This document shows positions 55,627 to 63,370 of a stretch of 64,000 nt of DNA, piece after piece. This DNA is from Bacillota bacterium. Its GTDB lineage: Bacteria; Bacillota; Clostridia; Acetivibrionales; DSM-1351. The position numbers and the translations under genes are program-made. The notes beneath the pieces are model-generated. The model saw only the letters and a program-made list of their open reading frames with translations. It did not search any database and was not told the DNA's origin. Numbering within the stretch: position 1 is the first letter of the stretch; each line of letters starts with the position of its first letter. The stretch lies in NCBI GenBank assembly GCA_023409265.1, contig JAEYHZ010000037.1, forward strand, positions 124,001-188,000. The letters run 5' to 3'.

Positions 55627-56460
55627 ATGATAAACAGCTATGAACGGTATCTGTTATTGAGCGACATGGATGGAACCCTCATTGGTTCGAATTTTGAAAT
55701 ATCAGAGAAAAATTTTAATGCCATAACTTATTTCATTGAGCATGGAGGAAATTTCGGAGTGGCAACCGGCAGAACAAAATACAGTATCAGACCGTATATC
55801 GGGGAATTGAAGCTAAATGGCCCGTGCATCCTTTACAATGGTGCATTGGTGTATGATTTTCAAGAGGACAGAGATATAAAGTCCGAGTTCATGGAAAAAC
55901 ATGTGCTTGATGGATATGTTGGCTACTGTTTGAAAAATTTTGAGAATATGACAGTTGAAATCTTCACGCCTGAAATGATGTACATAGTCTCACCCGAAGA
56001 AAATACAGATCCTGCTGTTGAAAGAGAAAAAAAGGTGTTCAGGTATTCCTCATTGGCTGAGATTTCAGAAATGGACTGGTACAAGGTAATACTCTTCGAT
56101 ACCGGTAAGAATCTGCTTGAGGCGCAGGCTGCCCTGAAAGCTTTTGAACTGGAGGACAAACTTGAAAATGCTTTTTCCCAGGATTTCTACCTGGAACTTA
56201 TGAAAAAGAATGTTTCAAAGGGTATGGCATTGGAGGGGCTGAAGAAACTCCCCCGTTTCAGCCAAAAAACCATTATTGCAGTAGGTGACTATGACAATGA
56301 TATTGGAATGATAAAATCGGCGGATGTGGGCATTGCTGTAAAAAATGCAAGAGCTTGTGTGAAGCAGGCTGCAGATATAATAACTGTAAGCAATGATGAG
56401 GATGTAATGCAGGATATAATCTTTAATATCCTTCCCGATCTACAGATAAAAAGATCTTAA
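55627..56460 (+). CDS. Cof-type HAD-family phosphatase
   Basis: A 277-residue HAD hydrolase with a C2-type cap. Motif I is LLSDMDGTLIGSNFEIS, motif II VATGRTKYS, motif III includes a Lys near SKGMALEGLKK, motif IV VGDYDNDIGMIKSADVGIAV. Members dephosphorylate sugar phosphates or flavin precursors; the substrate is unknown. It has a weak site (GTTGGGG) and stands alone between the MITE and a terminator. Confidence 0.9.
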   Translation: MINSYERYLLLSDMDGTLIGSNFEISEKNFNAITYFIEHGGNFGVATGRTKYSIRPYIGELKLNGPCILYNGALVYDFQEDRDIKSEFMEKHVLDGYVGYCLKNFENMTVEIFTPEMMYIVSPEENTDPAVEREKKVFRYSSLAEISEMDWYKVILFDTGKNLLEAQAALKAFELEDKLENAFSQDFYLELMKKNVSKGMALEGLKKLPRFSQKTIIAVGDYDNDIGMIKSADVGIAVKNARACVKQAADIITVSNDEDVMQDIIFNILPDLQIKRS

Positions 56461-56550
56461 GAAAACTTTTATCATAAGTTTAAGCCTACTTAGATATTAT
56501 GAAAAAACTTAGTAGCAGGAGACGTCCTACTACAGTCAAGATAAAAAGTC

Positions 56551-56587
56551 GGGCCGGTACTATTTGTGCAGTACCGGTCACTTTTTT
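56551..56587 (+). terminator. Intrinsic terminator
   Basis: Stem CCGGTACT / AGTACCGG with an eight-base loop and T-run, converging on pflB. A second hairpin (GTAGCAGGA / TCCTACTAC) lies just upstream. Confidence 0.75.
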
Positions 56588-56674
56588 GTGTAATGAATAC
56601 CAAATGCTCAGCCGTCAGTATTATCCTTATGCTTAAATTACAATGTATATTGGCAATTCCTTATTGATTAGGAG

Positions 56675-58903
56675 CTATACCTTTACATGGAAGGTTCTCG
56701 ACAACACCTCCAGCTGCTGTATTTTTGTCAGTTTAATAAAATGAACTGCATAGCCTGATACTCTGACAGTCAGCTGATTATATCTTATAGGCTCCCTCAT
56801 GGCAGCTTCAAGTATGGTACGATCAAGTACATTAATATTGATGTGATGTCCACCGTTAATAAAATACCCGTCAAGGAGCGCTGAAAGATTGTTGATTTCT
56901 ATATCCTCCTCCTTGCCCAATGCTGCCGGAATTACCGATAAAGTGAGTGATATTCCGTCCCGGCACAAGCTGTAAGGTATTTTTGCTACCGAATTGAGCA
57001 TGGCAAGCATACCCGATCTATCTCTGTTGTGCATGGGGTTTGCACCCGGGGCGAAGGGTTCTCCTTTCTTTCTGCCGTCGGGTGTTGAACCTGTTTTTTT
57101 GCCATATACAACGTTTGAAGTTATGGTCAATATAGACAAGGTGTGTTTTGCATTTCTATAGGTTGGATGGGCCTTAAGACTCTCATAGAAACTCTCAACA
57201 ATCTCTTTGGCCAGACTGTCCACCCGCTCATCGTCATTGCCGAACTGAGGATAATTATCAGATAATTCAAAGTCAGTTATAATGCCCCTTTTATCCCTTT
57301 TTACTTTCACCTTTGTATGCTTAATGGCACTCAGCGAATCTGCCATCACTGAAAGACCTGAAATACCAAAGGCCATAAGCCTGTTGACATCAGTGTCATG
57401 AAGGGCCATCATAAGTCTTTCATAGGCATATTTATCGTGCATATAATGAATGGTGTTCATAGTATTTACATAAAGCCCGGTAAGCCATTGTTGAAGCTTA
57501 TTATAGTTTTCCAGTACTTTATTATAATCAAGGTAATCACCTTCATAGGGTGCTATCTCAGGCGCCACCTGCTCTCCGGTGATTTCATCCCTTCCCCCGT
57601 TCAATGAAAGCAGAAGCAATTTTGGCAGATTACATCTTGCGCCAAAAAACTGCATATCCTTACCCAGACGCATTGCAGACACGCAGCAGGATATTCCGTA
57701 ATCATCGCCGAACTCCGGTCTCATTATTTCATCATTTTCATATTGTATGGCGCTTGTTTTAATTGATAGCCTTGAGCAAAAACGCTTAAAGTTTTTTGGA
57801 AGCCTGTTTGACCATAAAATTGTAAGGTTTGGCTCCGGAGCAGCACCCAGGTTGTTTAATGTCTGCAAAAATCTGTAGGAGGTTTTGGTCACCATATGTC
57901 TTCCGTCTGCTCCGATGCCGCCGATGGATTCAGTCAGCCAGACAGGATCGCCTGCAAATAGCTCGTTGTATTCTTTTGTTCTCAGGTGCCTAATGAATCT
58001 CAGTTTTATAACGAACTGGTCTATCAGCTCCTGAGCCTCTGTTTCAGTTATAATACCATTGCTCATATCTTTCTCAATGTAAATATCAAAGAAGATGTTT
58101 AGTCTTCCCAGCGAGTTTGCTGCACCGTTGGTTTCCTTCATTGCACCAAGAAAGGCCAGGTAAGTCCATTGAACCGCTTCAAAAGCATTTTGTGCAGGTC
58201 GCCTGAGGTTAAAGCCATAGGAATCCCCCAGTAAAATCAGATCATTTAGAGCAGCAATCTGGTCATGAATTTCTTCCTTTAGCCGGATTATTTCCTCTGA
58301 CATTTGGCAGGGAAGAGCCTCCAGGTCCCTCTGTTTCTGAAGGATAAGTCTGTCCACGCCGTAAAGTGCTACACGTCTGTAGTCTCCGATAATACGGCCT
58401 CTGCCGTAAGTGTCCGGCAGGCCTGTAATGACCCCGCATTTTCTCGCCCTGCGCATTTCCTCAGTATATGCACTGAAAACTCCGTCATTGTGTGTTTTGA
58501 TTTCCTTGTTAAAAATACGGTCCAATTCATGGGACGGCGAGACTCCGAACTGTTCGCAGGCCTGCTTGGACATGCGGTAACCGGTTTTGGCAACAAAAGC
58601 CCTTTTTAAAGGCGAATCTGTCTGAAGACCTTTGATAACCTCATAGGATTCATCAATAAAACCGGGTTTGTGACTGGTTATACCCGCAAGGGTTTCAGCG
58701 TCGATTTCAAGAACACCGCCGTTCAGATGTTCTTCTATCAATAGACTTTTGCAGGTTTCCCACAAATGTTTTGTTTTTATGCTTGAATTAACAAGGAAAG
58801 ATTCATCACCATCATAAGGTTTGTAATTCTGTTGAATAAAATCCTGGACATCAATACTCCTATTCCATTTACCGCACTTAAAATCAGGAAAAGATTGATT
58901 CAT
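56675..58903 (-). CDS. pflB: Formate C-acetyltransferase (pyruvate formate-lyase)
   Basis: A 742-residue glycyl-radical enzyme that converts pyruvate and CoA to acetyl-CoA and formate. The catalytic cysteines are Cys406-Cys407 in GISCCVSAM, followed by MQFFGARCNLPK. The radical Gly717 is in RVSGYAVHF near the C-terminus. I set the start at 58,903 (GGGGAGG eight bases upstream). The frame stays open for 52 codons upstream only because it reads through the ZTP riboswitch. The activating enzyme is not adjacent. Formate made here supplies one-carbon units, which explains the riboswitch. Confidence 0.95.
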   Translation of the reverse strand: MNQSFPDFKCGKWNRSIDVQDFIQQNYKPYDGDESFLVNSSIKTKHLWETCKSLLIEEHLNGGVLEIDAETLAGITSHKPGFIDESYEVIKGLQTDSPLKRAFVAKTGYRMSKQACEQFGVSPSHELDRIFNKEIKTHNDGVFSAYTEEMRRARKCGVITGLPDTYGRGRIIGDYRRVALYGVDRLILQKQRDLEALPCQMSEEIIRLKEEIHDQIAALNDLILLGDSYGFNLRRPAQNAFEAVQWTYLAFLGAMKETNGAANSLGRLNIFFDIYIEKDMSNGIITETEAQELIDQFVIKLRFIRHLRTKEYNELFAGDPVWLTESIGGIGADGRHMVTKTSYRFLQTLNNLGAAPEPNLTILWSNRLPKNFKRFCSRLSIKTSAIQYENDEIMRPEFGDDYGISCCVSAMRLGKDMQFFGARCNLPKLLLLSLNGGRDEITGEQVAPEIAPYEGDYLDYNKVLENYNKLQQWLTGLYVNTMNTIHYMHDKYAYERLMMALHDTDVNRLMAFGISGLSVMADSLSAIKHTKVKVKRDKRGIITDFELSDNYPQFGNDDERVDSLAKEIVESFYESLKAHPTYRNAKHTLSILTITSNVVYGKKTGSTPDGRKKGEPFAPGANPMHNRDRSGMLAMLNSVAKIPYSLCRDGISLTLSVIPAALGKEEDIEINNLSALLDGYFINGGHHININVLDRTILEAAMREPIRYNQLTVRVSGYAVHFIKLTKIQQLEVLSRTFHVKV

Positions 58904-58964
58904 AGATACTGCCTCCCCATAAAATTGGTTTTTGCCAAGGGTTCTACTCTGCTGTAAAAATAAG

Positions 58965-59005
58965 CAAAATAAAAGCCGCCCGGGCATTTTAAGCGCCCAG
59001 GCGGC
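58965..59005 (-). terminator. Riboswitch-linked terminator in the pflB leader
   Basis: On the minus strand, GCCGCCTGGGC pairs with GCCCGGGCGGC, followed by TTTTATTTT. The left arm contains the conserved 3' part of the ZTP aptamer (CCGCCTGGGC), so ligand binding and termination compete. Confidence 0.85.
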
Positions 59006-59066
59006 CGGCTTGTAAAAGTCATACTCCCATGTGGTAATCTCCACTTCCGCCAGTTGCATGACAGTT
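58990..59066 (-). ncRNA. ZTP (pfl-motif) riboswitch
   Basis: On the minus strand the leader contains AACTGGCGGAAGTGG, then ACCACATGGGAG, then CCGCCTGGGC, the conserved parts of the ZTP-sensing pfl RNA in correct order and spacing. ZTP builds up when 10-formyl-tetrahydrofolate is short. Binding should block the overlapping terminator and turn on pflB, supplying formate. The association with pfl genes gave this RNA its first name. Confidence 0.85.
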
Positions 59067-59103
59067 GTTCCTAAACAACGAATACTTATTAACTTATATA
59101 TTA

Positions 59104-59131
59104 AGTATAAAATAATTTATAAATAAGTCAA
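59104..59131 (-). promoter_or_regulatory. Sigma-A promoter of pflB
   Basis: On the minus strand, TTGACT, 16-bp spacer, TATACT, giving a leader of about 195 nt that contains the ZTP riboswitch. Confidence 0.65.
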
Positions 59132-59252
59132 TAGTTTATTATATTTTATAGTACAAAAAAGATTATTTTTCTACTATATGTGCTAATGTGATAAAGCAAT
59201 AAACAATATATTGTATCTTATGTTAAACCGGGAAAGTGTAGATAAAGCATTA

Positions 59253-59292
59253 TTGACAAGAACATATGTTTGATATACTATTACCATAGTAT
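59253..59292 (+). promoter_or_regulatory. Promoter with palindromic operator for the hydrolase operon
   Basis: TTGACA (59,253) and TATACT (59,274) are 15 bp apart. A palindrome ATACTAT-TACC-ATAGTAT (59,275-59,292) overlaps the -10 and start point. The rest of 59,132-59,344 is AT-rich. Confidence 0.55.
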
Positions 59293-59344
59293 GGAAGATT
59301 CAGAGGTTCGGGCACCGAAAAATAAGTTATTTGGAGGAAAAAAT

Positions 59345-60169
59345 ATGGAGTGCAGATTAAATAATATATCGGTTTATTATGAAGAGTATGGCCAAGGAAG
59401 GCCAATAATAATGATACATGGTTATACTATAGACCACAGAATGATGGTTGGTTGTATGGAACCGATTTTAAATGCCATACCGGGCTATAAGCGGATTTAT
59501 CTCGACTTGCCAGGCATGGGAAAAACCAAAGGAGAGGATTGGATAACCAGTTCCGACAAAATGCTGGAGGTAGTGCTGGAGTTTATTGAAAAGGTTATTC
59601 CCGGCCAGCGTTATTTGATTGCAGGGGAGTCATACGGAGGCTACCTTTCAAGAGGTGTACTATATCGTCAGGAAGATAAGATTGACGGTATTCTTTTACT
59701 ATGCCCGGTAATTAATGGGAGGGACAACGATAGAATCCTGCCTGAAAAAACCATTCTGGTAAGAGATCAATCCTTGCTCGACAGCCTCTCAAAAGAGGAA
59801 GCTGAAGGCTTTGAAGAGATGTCTGTCGTACAGAATATGGAAATTTTAGAAAGGTACAAATCCGAGATATTATCCGGTGTCAGCATGGCGGATATGGATT
59901 TTCTTCAAATGCTGAGAGGGAATTATTATTTTTCATTTGACGAGTATGTTATGAAACACAAGTTTCAAAAGCCTGCATTATTTGTATTGGGGAGACAGGA
60001 CTCCTGTGTAGGTTATAAGGATGCCTGGAATCTACTGGAGAATTATCCGAGAGCCACTTTTGCAGTATTGGACAGGGCAGGCCATAATCTTCAGCTGGAA
60101 CAGGTTGAGGTGTTTGAATCACTGGTTAAGGAATGGCTTTTCAGGGTAGAAGAAAGTGTACATACTTAA
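59345..60169 (+). CDS. Alpha/beta hydrolase
   Basis: A 274-residue serine hydrolase of unknown substrate. The oxyanion HG motif is IMIHGYTIDHRMM, the nucleophile Ser is in AGESYGGYLSRG, the acid in VLGRQDSCVGY and the His in RAGHNLQLEQ. No signal peptide. The ATG at 59,345 follows GGAGG; an upstream in-frame ATG lies in the promoter. It is first in a group with HD and HAD genes. Confidence 0.88.
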   Translation: MECRLNNISVYYEEYGQGRPIIMIHGYTIDHRMMVGCMEPILNAIPGYKRIYLDLPGMGKTKGEDWITSSDKMLEVVLEFIEKVIPGQRYLIAGESYGGYLSRGVLYRQEDKIDGILLLCPVINGRDNDRILPEKTILVRDQSLLDSLSKEEAEGFEEMSVVQNMEILERYKSEILSGVSMADMDFLQMLRGNYYFSFDEYVMKHKFQKPALFVLGRQDSCVGYKDAWNLLENYPRATFAVLDRAGHNLQLEQVEVFESLVKEWLFRVEESVHT

Positions 60170-60215
60170 TTTTCTTGTGTAGAATAGGGGATAGAACTTT
60201 TACGGGAGGTTCAAT

Positions 60216-60773
60216 ATGGAAGAAATATATAGCATTCTTAATTTCATAAAAGAAGTAGAGGGACTGAAAAACATAACAAGAACAGCCTGGACCTCAGAAG
60301 GAAAGCAGGAAAGCGTCGCGGAACATTCCTGGAGGCTTGCTGTATTCGCACTTTCACTGTCAGAGTTTTTCCCTGAGGCTGATATGGGGAAAGTACTGGG
60401 AATGTGTATTATACATGACTTTGGTGAGATTTACGAGGGGGATGTGTCAGCAAAGTTTGAAAGTGATCCGGATGGTAAGTTGAAAAGAGAAGCAGACGCT
60501 GTAAGTTCATTGGTAAAGTGCCTGCCAGATAAGCTGAAGTTAAGGTTGACAGACCTTTGGAATGAGTACAATGCAGCCGGCACTTTGGAGGCCAAACTTG
60601 TTAAGGCTTTAGATAAATTGGAAACCATAATGCAGCATAATCAGGGAAGCAATCCCTCTGATTTTGACTATGAATTTAATTTAAGCTATGGTAAATCATA
60701 TATGGATTTCAATACAGTTATTAAGGACATTAGAGGACTAGTAGACAGTGAAACAAGAGAAAAGTGCAAATAG
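60216..60773 (+). CDS. HD-domain nucleotidase-like protein (YfbR type)
   Basis: A 185-residue HD hydrolase. The metal ligands are visible: His in VAEHSWRLAVFAL, the HD pair in CIIHDFGEIYEGD, and the distal Asp in KALDKLETIMQH. YfbR-like enzymes remove phosphate from deoxyribonucleoside 5'-monophosphates; here this is inferred from family. It ends within 17 bp of the next start, so the two are coupled. Confidence 0.85.
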   Translation: MEEIYSILNFIKEVEGLKNITRTAWTSEGKQESVAEHSWRLAVFALSLSEFFPEADMGKVLGMCIIHDFGEIYEGDVSAKFESDPDGKLKREADAVSSLVKCLPDKLKLRLTDLWNEYNAAGTLEAKLVKALDKLETIMQHNQGSNPSDFDYEFNLSYGKSYMDFNTVIKDIRGLVDSETREKCK

Positions 60774-60789
60774 GAGAGTGAAAATTAAC

Positions 60790-61446
60790 ATGAGATACCG
60801 TTGTTTAATACTGGATCATGACGACACCGTGGTTAAAAGTACACCTGATATTCATTACCCTTCATTTGTTGAAGCTGTCAGGACTCTTAGACCAAATGAA
60901 AAGCCCCTGAGCCTTGAAGAGTTTGTCTCATATTGTTTCAATCCGGGTTTTACGGAACTTTGCAGGGATATTATGAAATTTAGTCCGGAGGAACAGGCCT
61001 TTCAGTACGAAACATGGAGAAGCTTCACCAGGAGTAAAATCCCGTTGTTTTACGAGGGTTTCTCTGAATTTTTAAAGAATTATAAAGCAGAAGGTGGCAT
61101 AATATCTGTGGTTTCTCATTCGGAAAGCAGGCAAATATCCAGGGATTACATGTACAACTGCGGGCTGGAGCCCGACATGATCTTCGGCTGGGACATGGAA
61201 GAATTTCAAAGGAAGCCTAATCCCTATCCTATACTTGAAACAATGAAAAGCTTTAGCCTTGACAGTAATGACATTCTGGTACTTGACGACTTGAAACCCG
61301 GGCTGGATATGGCCAGAAAATGCAATGTAAAATTTGCCGGTGCCGGTTGGTCGCATATTGTTCCTGCTATCAGAGATTACATGAAAAACCACTCTGACTA
61401 TTATTTCAACACTGTTGATGCTTTTATAGAGTTCTTATTAGCATAG
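60790..61446 (+). CDS. HAD-family hydrolase
   Basis: A 218-residue HAD phosphatase. Motif I is LILDHDDTVVKSTPDI (first Asp is the nucleophile), motif II Ser in SVVSHSES, a Lys near EFQRKPNPYP and motif IV LVLDDLKPGLDMA. It looks like phosphoglycolate-phosphatase relatives; the substrate is unknown. The start is the ATG at 60,790 after AGGAGAG; a GTG four codons upstream is too near that site. Co-transcribed with the HD gene. Confidence 0.87.
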   Translation: MRYRCLILDHDDTVVKSTPDIHYPSFVEAVRTLRPNEKPLSLEEFVSYCFNPGFTELCRDIMKFSPEEQAFQYETWRSFTRSKIPLFYEGFSEFLKNYKAEGGIISVVSHSESRQISRDYMYNCGLEPDMIFGWDMEEFQRKPNPYPILETMKSFSLDSNDILVLDDLKPGLDMARKCNVKFAGAGWSHIVPAIRDYMKNHSDYYFNTVDAFIEFLLA

Positions 61447-61575
61447 GAGGAAAGATTTGTGAACACCTGTTGTGGGAAGATACTTGCCGATTATTAGCAA
61501 CCCTGCAGACAGGTGCAACAAAAGTCGGGCGCCATTATCTGACTTTGCATATTATATTACTCGAAAGGGCATCAA

Positions 61576-62424
61576 ATGGATTGGATAAAAAGCATGAATA
61601 ATGCATTGGAGTACATTGAGATAAACTTGACAGAAGAGATGGACTATACTAAAATTGCACAAGCCGCATGCTGTTCTGAATATCACTTTTCGAGGATGTT
61701 TTCCTCAATGGCAGGTATAACGCTTTCAGAGTATATCAGACGCAGGAGGCTTACTCTGGCAGCTTTTGAACTCCAGAAGAGTGATATTCATGTGGTTGAT
61801 ACTGCAGTCAAATATGGCTACGATTCCGCCGATGCATTTTCACGGGCCTTCAAAAAGCTGCACGGTATCACGCCTTCAGAAGCACGTGAAAAGGGTTCTC
61901 AGCTCAAAGCATTTCCTCGTATGTCCTTTCAAATATCTATAATAGGAGATAGTGAAATGGATTACAGAATTGAAAACCTGGATTTCCAACTGAGAATTGT
62001 GGGTAAAAAGAAAACAGCAAACACCAGTATGGCTACACAGATGATTCCTGAACTATGGACAGAGGCCAGAGAAGATGGTTTTCTGCAGACCCTGATTGAT
62101 ATGTCCTGGGAAAAACCGCAGTGTAAAATGGAAGGCATCCTGGGGATCTGCGGAAAAGACTCCGATATAAGGGAGGAAGAATTTGATTATTTTATGGGAG
62201 CCAGATATGCTGGTGAGATCCCTGCAGGAATGGAAGAACTTATAATTCCTCCGGCTACCTGGGCAGTATTACCCAATGTCACTGATGCCTGGAAGCGCCT
62301 GTATTCCGAATGGATTCCTACCTCAGGATACGAGCTGGCAAATCTGCCCTGTATAGAAAACTTTCTTGCCCCGGGGCACCAGCCAGAAAATGAATTGTGG
62401 GTGCCTGTTATAACGAGGCAATAA
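61576..62424 (+). CDS. AraC-family regulator with GyrI-like domain, 3' end in a repeat
   Basis: A 282-residue regulator, paralogous in layout to the gene at 2,690. Two HTH units (IAQAACCSEYHFSRMFSSMA and the second ending FSRAFKKLHGITPSEA) precede a GyrI-like ligand domain (130-280, ending NELWVPV). The final codons (ITRQ and stop) lie inside a structured repeat. The original terminus may have been slightly different. It follows a 130-bp gap after the HAD gene, so may be transcribed separately. Confidence 0.88.
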   Translation: MDWIKSMNNALEYIEINLTEEMDYTKIAQAACCSEYHFSRMFSSMAGITLSEYIRRRRLTLAAFELQKSDIHVVDTAVKYGYDSADAFSRAFKKLHGITPSEAREKGSQLKAFPRMSFQISIIGDSEMDYRIENLDFQLRIVGKKKTANTSMATQMIPELWTEAREDGFLQTLIDMSWEKPQCKMEGILGICGKDSDIREEEFDYFMGARYAGEIPAGMEELIIPPATWAVLPNVTDAWKRLYSEWIPTSGYELANLPCIENFLAPGHQPENELWVPVITRQ

Positions 62425-62561
62425 ATGCCCCCCACCTCTATAGGTGGCGGGTACCGCTTCGGTTTTCAGGCGGTGAGCATATCTCCCGCCTCGTTGAAAC
62501 GCGCAGAGGTAAGAAAATTTTTCTACAGCCGAAAAATTTTCTTCTGAACCGATGCGTTATA
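62409..62561. repeat. Structured repeat, full-length copy 3
   Basis: 153-bp element with termini TTATAACG...CGTTATAA just including flanks. Domain 1 is closed by AACGAGGC / GCCTCGTT and holds hairpin CCACCT/AGGTGG and CCGC/GCGG. Domain 2 has the stem AAGAAAATTTTTC / GAAAAATTTTCTT with loop TACAGCC. Compared with copy 2 (28,689), paired changes preserve the stem (AAG/CTT here versus GAG/CTC there). It fills most of the gap before the GNAT gene and contributes the last codons of the AraC gene. Confidence 0.88.
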
Positions 62562-62589
62562 ACCAAAAACGGGAATTATGGAGGTTAAA

Positions 62590-63156
62590 GTGAAAAAAAC
62601 AAGCTTATTTTCAGCATTTCCTTATATTCAAACCGACGAAATTACACTTAGAAAAATAGAAAAATCAGATTTGGATGAACTGTTTTCCATTTATAACAAT
62701 GAAAATATTTTCAGATTCAGACCGGGAGAAGTCAGAAAGAATAAGTCCACAGTCGAAAATATGATTACTCATTATGAAAGAGATTTTGGCAAAAAGAAGA
62801 TAATCTATCTTGGTATTTGCAGCAATGAAAGTGTAAATAAGATTATTGGAGTTGCAGAAATATTTGATTTTAACGAAAAAGTAAATATCACTACAATTGG
62901 TTACACTTTAAACGAGAACTATTGGGGACAGGGATATGCCACCAAAACTGTAAAAGCTCTATGCGATTTCTTGTTTAATACTGCTGATATAAACAGAATA
63001 CAGGCCTTTGTTATGCCTTCCAATGTCAGATCAGGCAATGTATTGCTGAGAAACGGTTTTCAAAAAGAGGGGACAATAAGGCAGGGGGCAATTTGGTCAG
63101 GAAGAGGAGTGGTTGATCTTGATTTGTATTCATTACTTAAATCAGATAAAAAATAA
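62590..63156 (+). CDS. GNAT-family N-acetyltransferase (RimJ/RimL type)
   Basis: A 188-residue acetyltransferase. Family marks are TDEITLRKIEKSDLDELF, the acetyl-CoA-binding region YWGQGYATKTVKALCDFLF (in parts) and the ending VMPSNVRSGNVLLRNGFQKEG. The acceptor is unknown; this branch includes ribosomal-protein and small-molecule N-acetyltransferases. I prefer GTG at 62,590 after GGAGG, since the ATG 12 bp earlier forms part of that site. It stands alone. Confidence 0.88.
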   Translation: MKKTSLFSAFPYIQTDEITLRKIEKSDLDELFSIYNNENIFRFRPGEVRKNKSTVENMITHYERDFGKKKIIYLGICSNESVNKIIGVAEIFDFNEKVNITTIGYTLNENYWGQGYATKTVKALCDFLFNTADINRIQAFVMPSNVRSGNVLLRNGFQKEGTIRQGAIWSGRGVVDLDLYSLLKSDKK

Positions 63157-63165
63157 CCTTACTCA

Positions 63166-63234
63166 ATCAGATGCAATCTGATCTGACTTAAGCCAGCTGT
63201 AATTTGACATGACCTAATTCAGCTGTAATTTGAC
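63166..63234. repeat. Short hairpin and direct repeats
   Basis: ATCAGAT-GCA-ATCTGAT hairpin (63,166-63,182), then CAGCTGTAATTTGAC twice (63,194-63,208 and 63,220-63,234), 26 bp apart. It could be a transcription end or a remnant of a transposon end. No gene is here. Confidence 0.5.
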
Positions 63235-63309
63235 CTTGATACCGGGAGAATAATTGTGTAACAATGGTTTTTTTATTTAATTTCTCCGGGATAAATCACA
63301 TAAGCGCGT

Positions 63310-63347
63310 AAAAGAGCAGGCTACGGAAGTTGAAACCTGCTCTTTTA
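63310..63347. terminator. Bidirectional terminator
   Basis: 11-bp perfect stem AAAAGAGCAGG / CCTGCTCTTTT with a 15-base loop, just after the phosphofructokinase stop on the minus strand. Confidence 0.85.
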
Positions 63348-63370
63348 TAGTTATTAATTATTCATATCAA

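Noticed and set aside
58904..59059. 52-codon N-terminal extension of pyruvate formate-lyase
   Set aside because: It is the translated ZTP riboswitch and terminator.
62480..62561. GAAACGC...GCGTTA suggesting a hammerhead ribozyme core
   Set aside because: The required CUGAUGA before the helix is missing; the sequence before the closing stem is TGTTAT.
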